DNA of 5,170 nucleotides, taken from positions 3,274 through 8,443 of the forward strand of contig DOMD01000174.1 in NCBI GenBank assembly GCA_003510525.1, read 5' to 3'. Both the position numbers and the translations under genes were made by a program. The DNA is from Candidatus Omnitrophota bacterium (GTDB lineage: Bacteria; Omnitrophota; Gorgyraeia; Gygaellales; UBA12090). Shown in pieces: positions 4,292 through 5,170 of the stretch. Positions within the stretch are counted from its first letter, which is position 1. The number at the start of each line of letters is the position of its first letter. The notes under the pieces are model-generated. The model was not told where the DNA came from. It saw only the letters and a program-made list of their open reading frames with translations, and did no database searches.

Positions 4292-5077
4292 TTATAAGTA
4301 GCTATGTAGTCCTTTGAATAGATAGTTTACACCAAAAAAGGTAAAAAGCACGCAAAAAAATCCGATCAGGTTTAAAAGAGCGGATTTTCGGCCCTGCCAG
4401 TTTTTGGTTAAACGCAGGTGCAGATAGAGCGCGTAAATCAGCCAGGTGGTCAAGGCGAAGGTTTCTTTGGGGTCCCAGCTCCAGTAGTTTCCCCAGGCCT
4501 TTTTGGCCCAGACCGCGCCGGTAGTCAGCCCCAGGGTCAGAAAAGGGAAGGCGAAAAGAACCAGTTTGTAGCTTAAGTAATCCAGTTTATCCGCCGTGGA
4601 GGCGTTTTTTTTTGGAGAGAAAAATAAATACATCGCGCTGGAGATAAAAGAAAGTAACAAGGCGCCGTAGCTCAAGCAGTAACTGCTTACATGGATGACT
4701 AACCAGTTGCTTTTTAAAGCCGGCATAAGCGGCTTCAGGGATTGGTCTAAGGTAGAGGCATAGGCTAAGCCGATAGCCGCCAGCAGGCTGAGGGGAATTT
4801 TTAAAAATTCCAATTGATAAGCCTTTTTCAGGATAAAGTAAACCAGGGCCACTGCCCAGAGAGAAAATACCAGCGCTTCATATATTCCCACCGCCGGAAA
4901 ATGGCCGGCCTCGCGCCAGCGGATAATAATATATAAAGTATGAAAAGTAAAACCAAGCAATAATAAAAGAGCCGCGAATTTAGCGAACAACTTTTTCCTA
5001 AAAATATTTTGAATAAAATAAAATATTCCGGCCAAAAGGTATCCCGCTAAAGCCAGATTAAAAAAGCTTAAATTCAT
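4292..5077 (-). CDS. ccsA: Cytochrome c biogenesis protein CcsA (System II haem-handling protein, also named CcsB/ResC)
   Basis: The 261-residue polytopic membrane protein has about eight hydrophobic segments (near 4-24, 34-52, 64-84, 92-110, 128-152, 170-190, 206-222, 235-254). It belongs to the haem-handling superfamily (Cytochrom_C_asm) that presents haem to apocytochromes outside the membrane, normally with ResB/CcsB. The tryptophan-rich WWD motif is intact: WGNYWSWDPKE at 195-205. Histidines match the family in order and spacing: His129 (NWLVIHVSSY) as first periplasmic ligand, His220 (YALYLHLRL) as transmembrane histidine, and His258 in the C-terminal GLHSYL as second periplasmic ligand. 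The end FFGVNYLFKGLHSYL is a typical CcsA terminus, so the gene is complete. An AGAGGA ribosome site lies at 5082-5087, about four bases before the ATG and overlapping the stop of the preceding reading frame. No ResB-like partner is visible here; it may lie upstream. The gene implies c-type cytochromes in this organism. Confidence 0.95.
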   Translation of the reverse strand: MNLSFFNLALAGYLLAGIFYFIQNIFRKKLFAKFAALLLLLGFTFHTLYIIIRWREAGHFPAVGIYEALVFSLWAVALVYFILKKAYQLEFLKIPLSLLAAIGLAYASTLDQSLKPLMPALKSNWLVIHVSSYCLSYGALLLSFISSAMYLFFSPKKNASTADKLDYLSYKLVLFAFPFLTLGLTTGAVWAKKAWGNYWSWDPKETFALTTWLIYALYLHLRLTKNWQGRKSALLNLIGFFCVLFTFFGVNYLFKGLHSYL

Positions 5078-5086
5078 TTTTTCCTC

Positions 5087-5170
5087 TCAAGGTAATAAGT
5101 TGGTTAGTAATAATTTTGTGAGCGGTTTATTTTTATTTTTGGTTATAACGATAGCAATCGCTCCCAGGTT
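5087..5170 (-). CDS. C-terminal end of an unidentified upstream gene
   Basis: Reading from the window edge, 27 codons are open and end in TGA at 5087-5089; the other two minus-strand frames hit stops sooner. The peptide NLGAIAIVITKNKNKPLTKL... begins hydrophobic and turns basic, as in a membrane-protein tail or a final beta strand, and I cannot assign a family. Only nine bases separate its stop from the ccsA start and its stop overlaps the ccsA ribosome site, the usual pattern of translationally coupled operon genes. A 27-codon open frame alone is weak evidence; the spacing is the main support. Confidence 0.5.
   Translation of the reverse strand, partial: NLGAIAIVITKNKNKPLTKLLLTNLLP

Overview
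This window looks like a fragment of an uncultured Gram-negative bacterial genome. All five intact or partial genes that can be placed with confidence, plus one uncertain fragment, lie on the minus strand. The mix of a membrane-anchored System II cytochrome c maturation gene, an outer-membrane-type secreted protein, a four-helix-bundle 'S23/intervening-sequence' protein, and short palindromic repeats of the TTGTAGCGGCG type resembles genomes of Omnitrophota and neighbouring candidate phyla. That placement is an impression from gene style, not a proven assignment.

Layout in the direction of transcription (right to left). At the right edge is a 27-codon tail of an unidentified protein (5087-5170). 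It is followed after 9 bases by ccsA (4292-5077), a complete haem-handling protein for cytochrome c assembly. Next is a compact cassette (about 3801-4282) holding one gene for a four-helix-bundle protein (3857-4222), bracketed by imperfect inverted repeats built from AATGACGAA units. Then comes an 893-residue membrane sensor histidine kinase (1092-3773) with Cache, HAMP, PAS, HisKA and HATPase parts and an unusual C-terminal degenerate GGDEF-like domain. A 170-base gap full of palindromic repeats follows, then a stand-alone receiver-domain response regulator (544-921), the likely partner of the kinase. Beyond it is another repeat cluster (470-536), then a strong sigma70-type promoter (377-405) and an approximately 175-base leader with nested inverted repeats. 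That leader ends at a signal-peptide-bearing gene (1-195, truncated by the window edge) that looks like the start of an outer-membrane beta-barrel protein.

How it fits together: the kinase and receiver form a plausible two-component pair, but no DNA-binding output domain is present, so the receiver would act through protein contacts. Whether the outer-membrane gene is their target cannot be told from sequence.

The most noteworthy non-coding content is (i) the candidate structured 5' leader with two mutually exclusive folds; (ii) a five-copy family of palindromic repeats with two alternative, compensating arm sequences, one copy split precisely in its loop by a different 20-base palindrome; (iii) a repeat copy that supplies the last two codons and stop of the kinase gene; and (iv) the inverted-repeat-bounded four-helix-bundle cassette.
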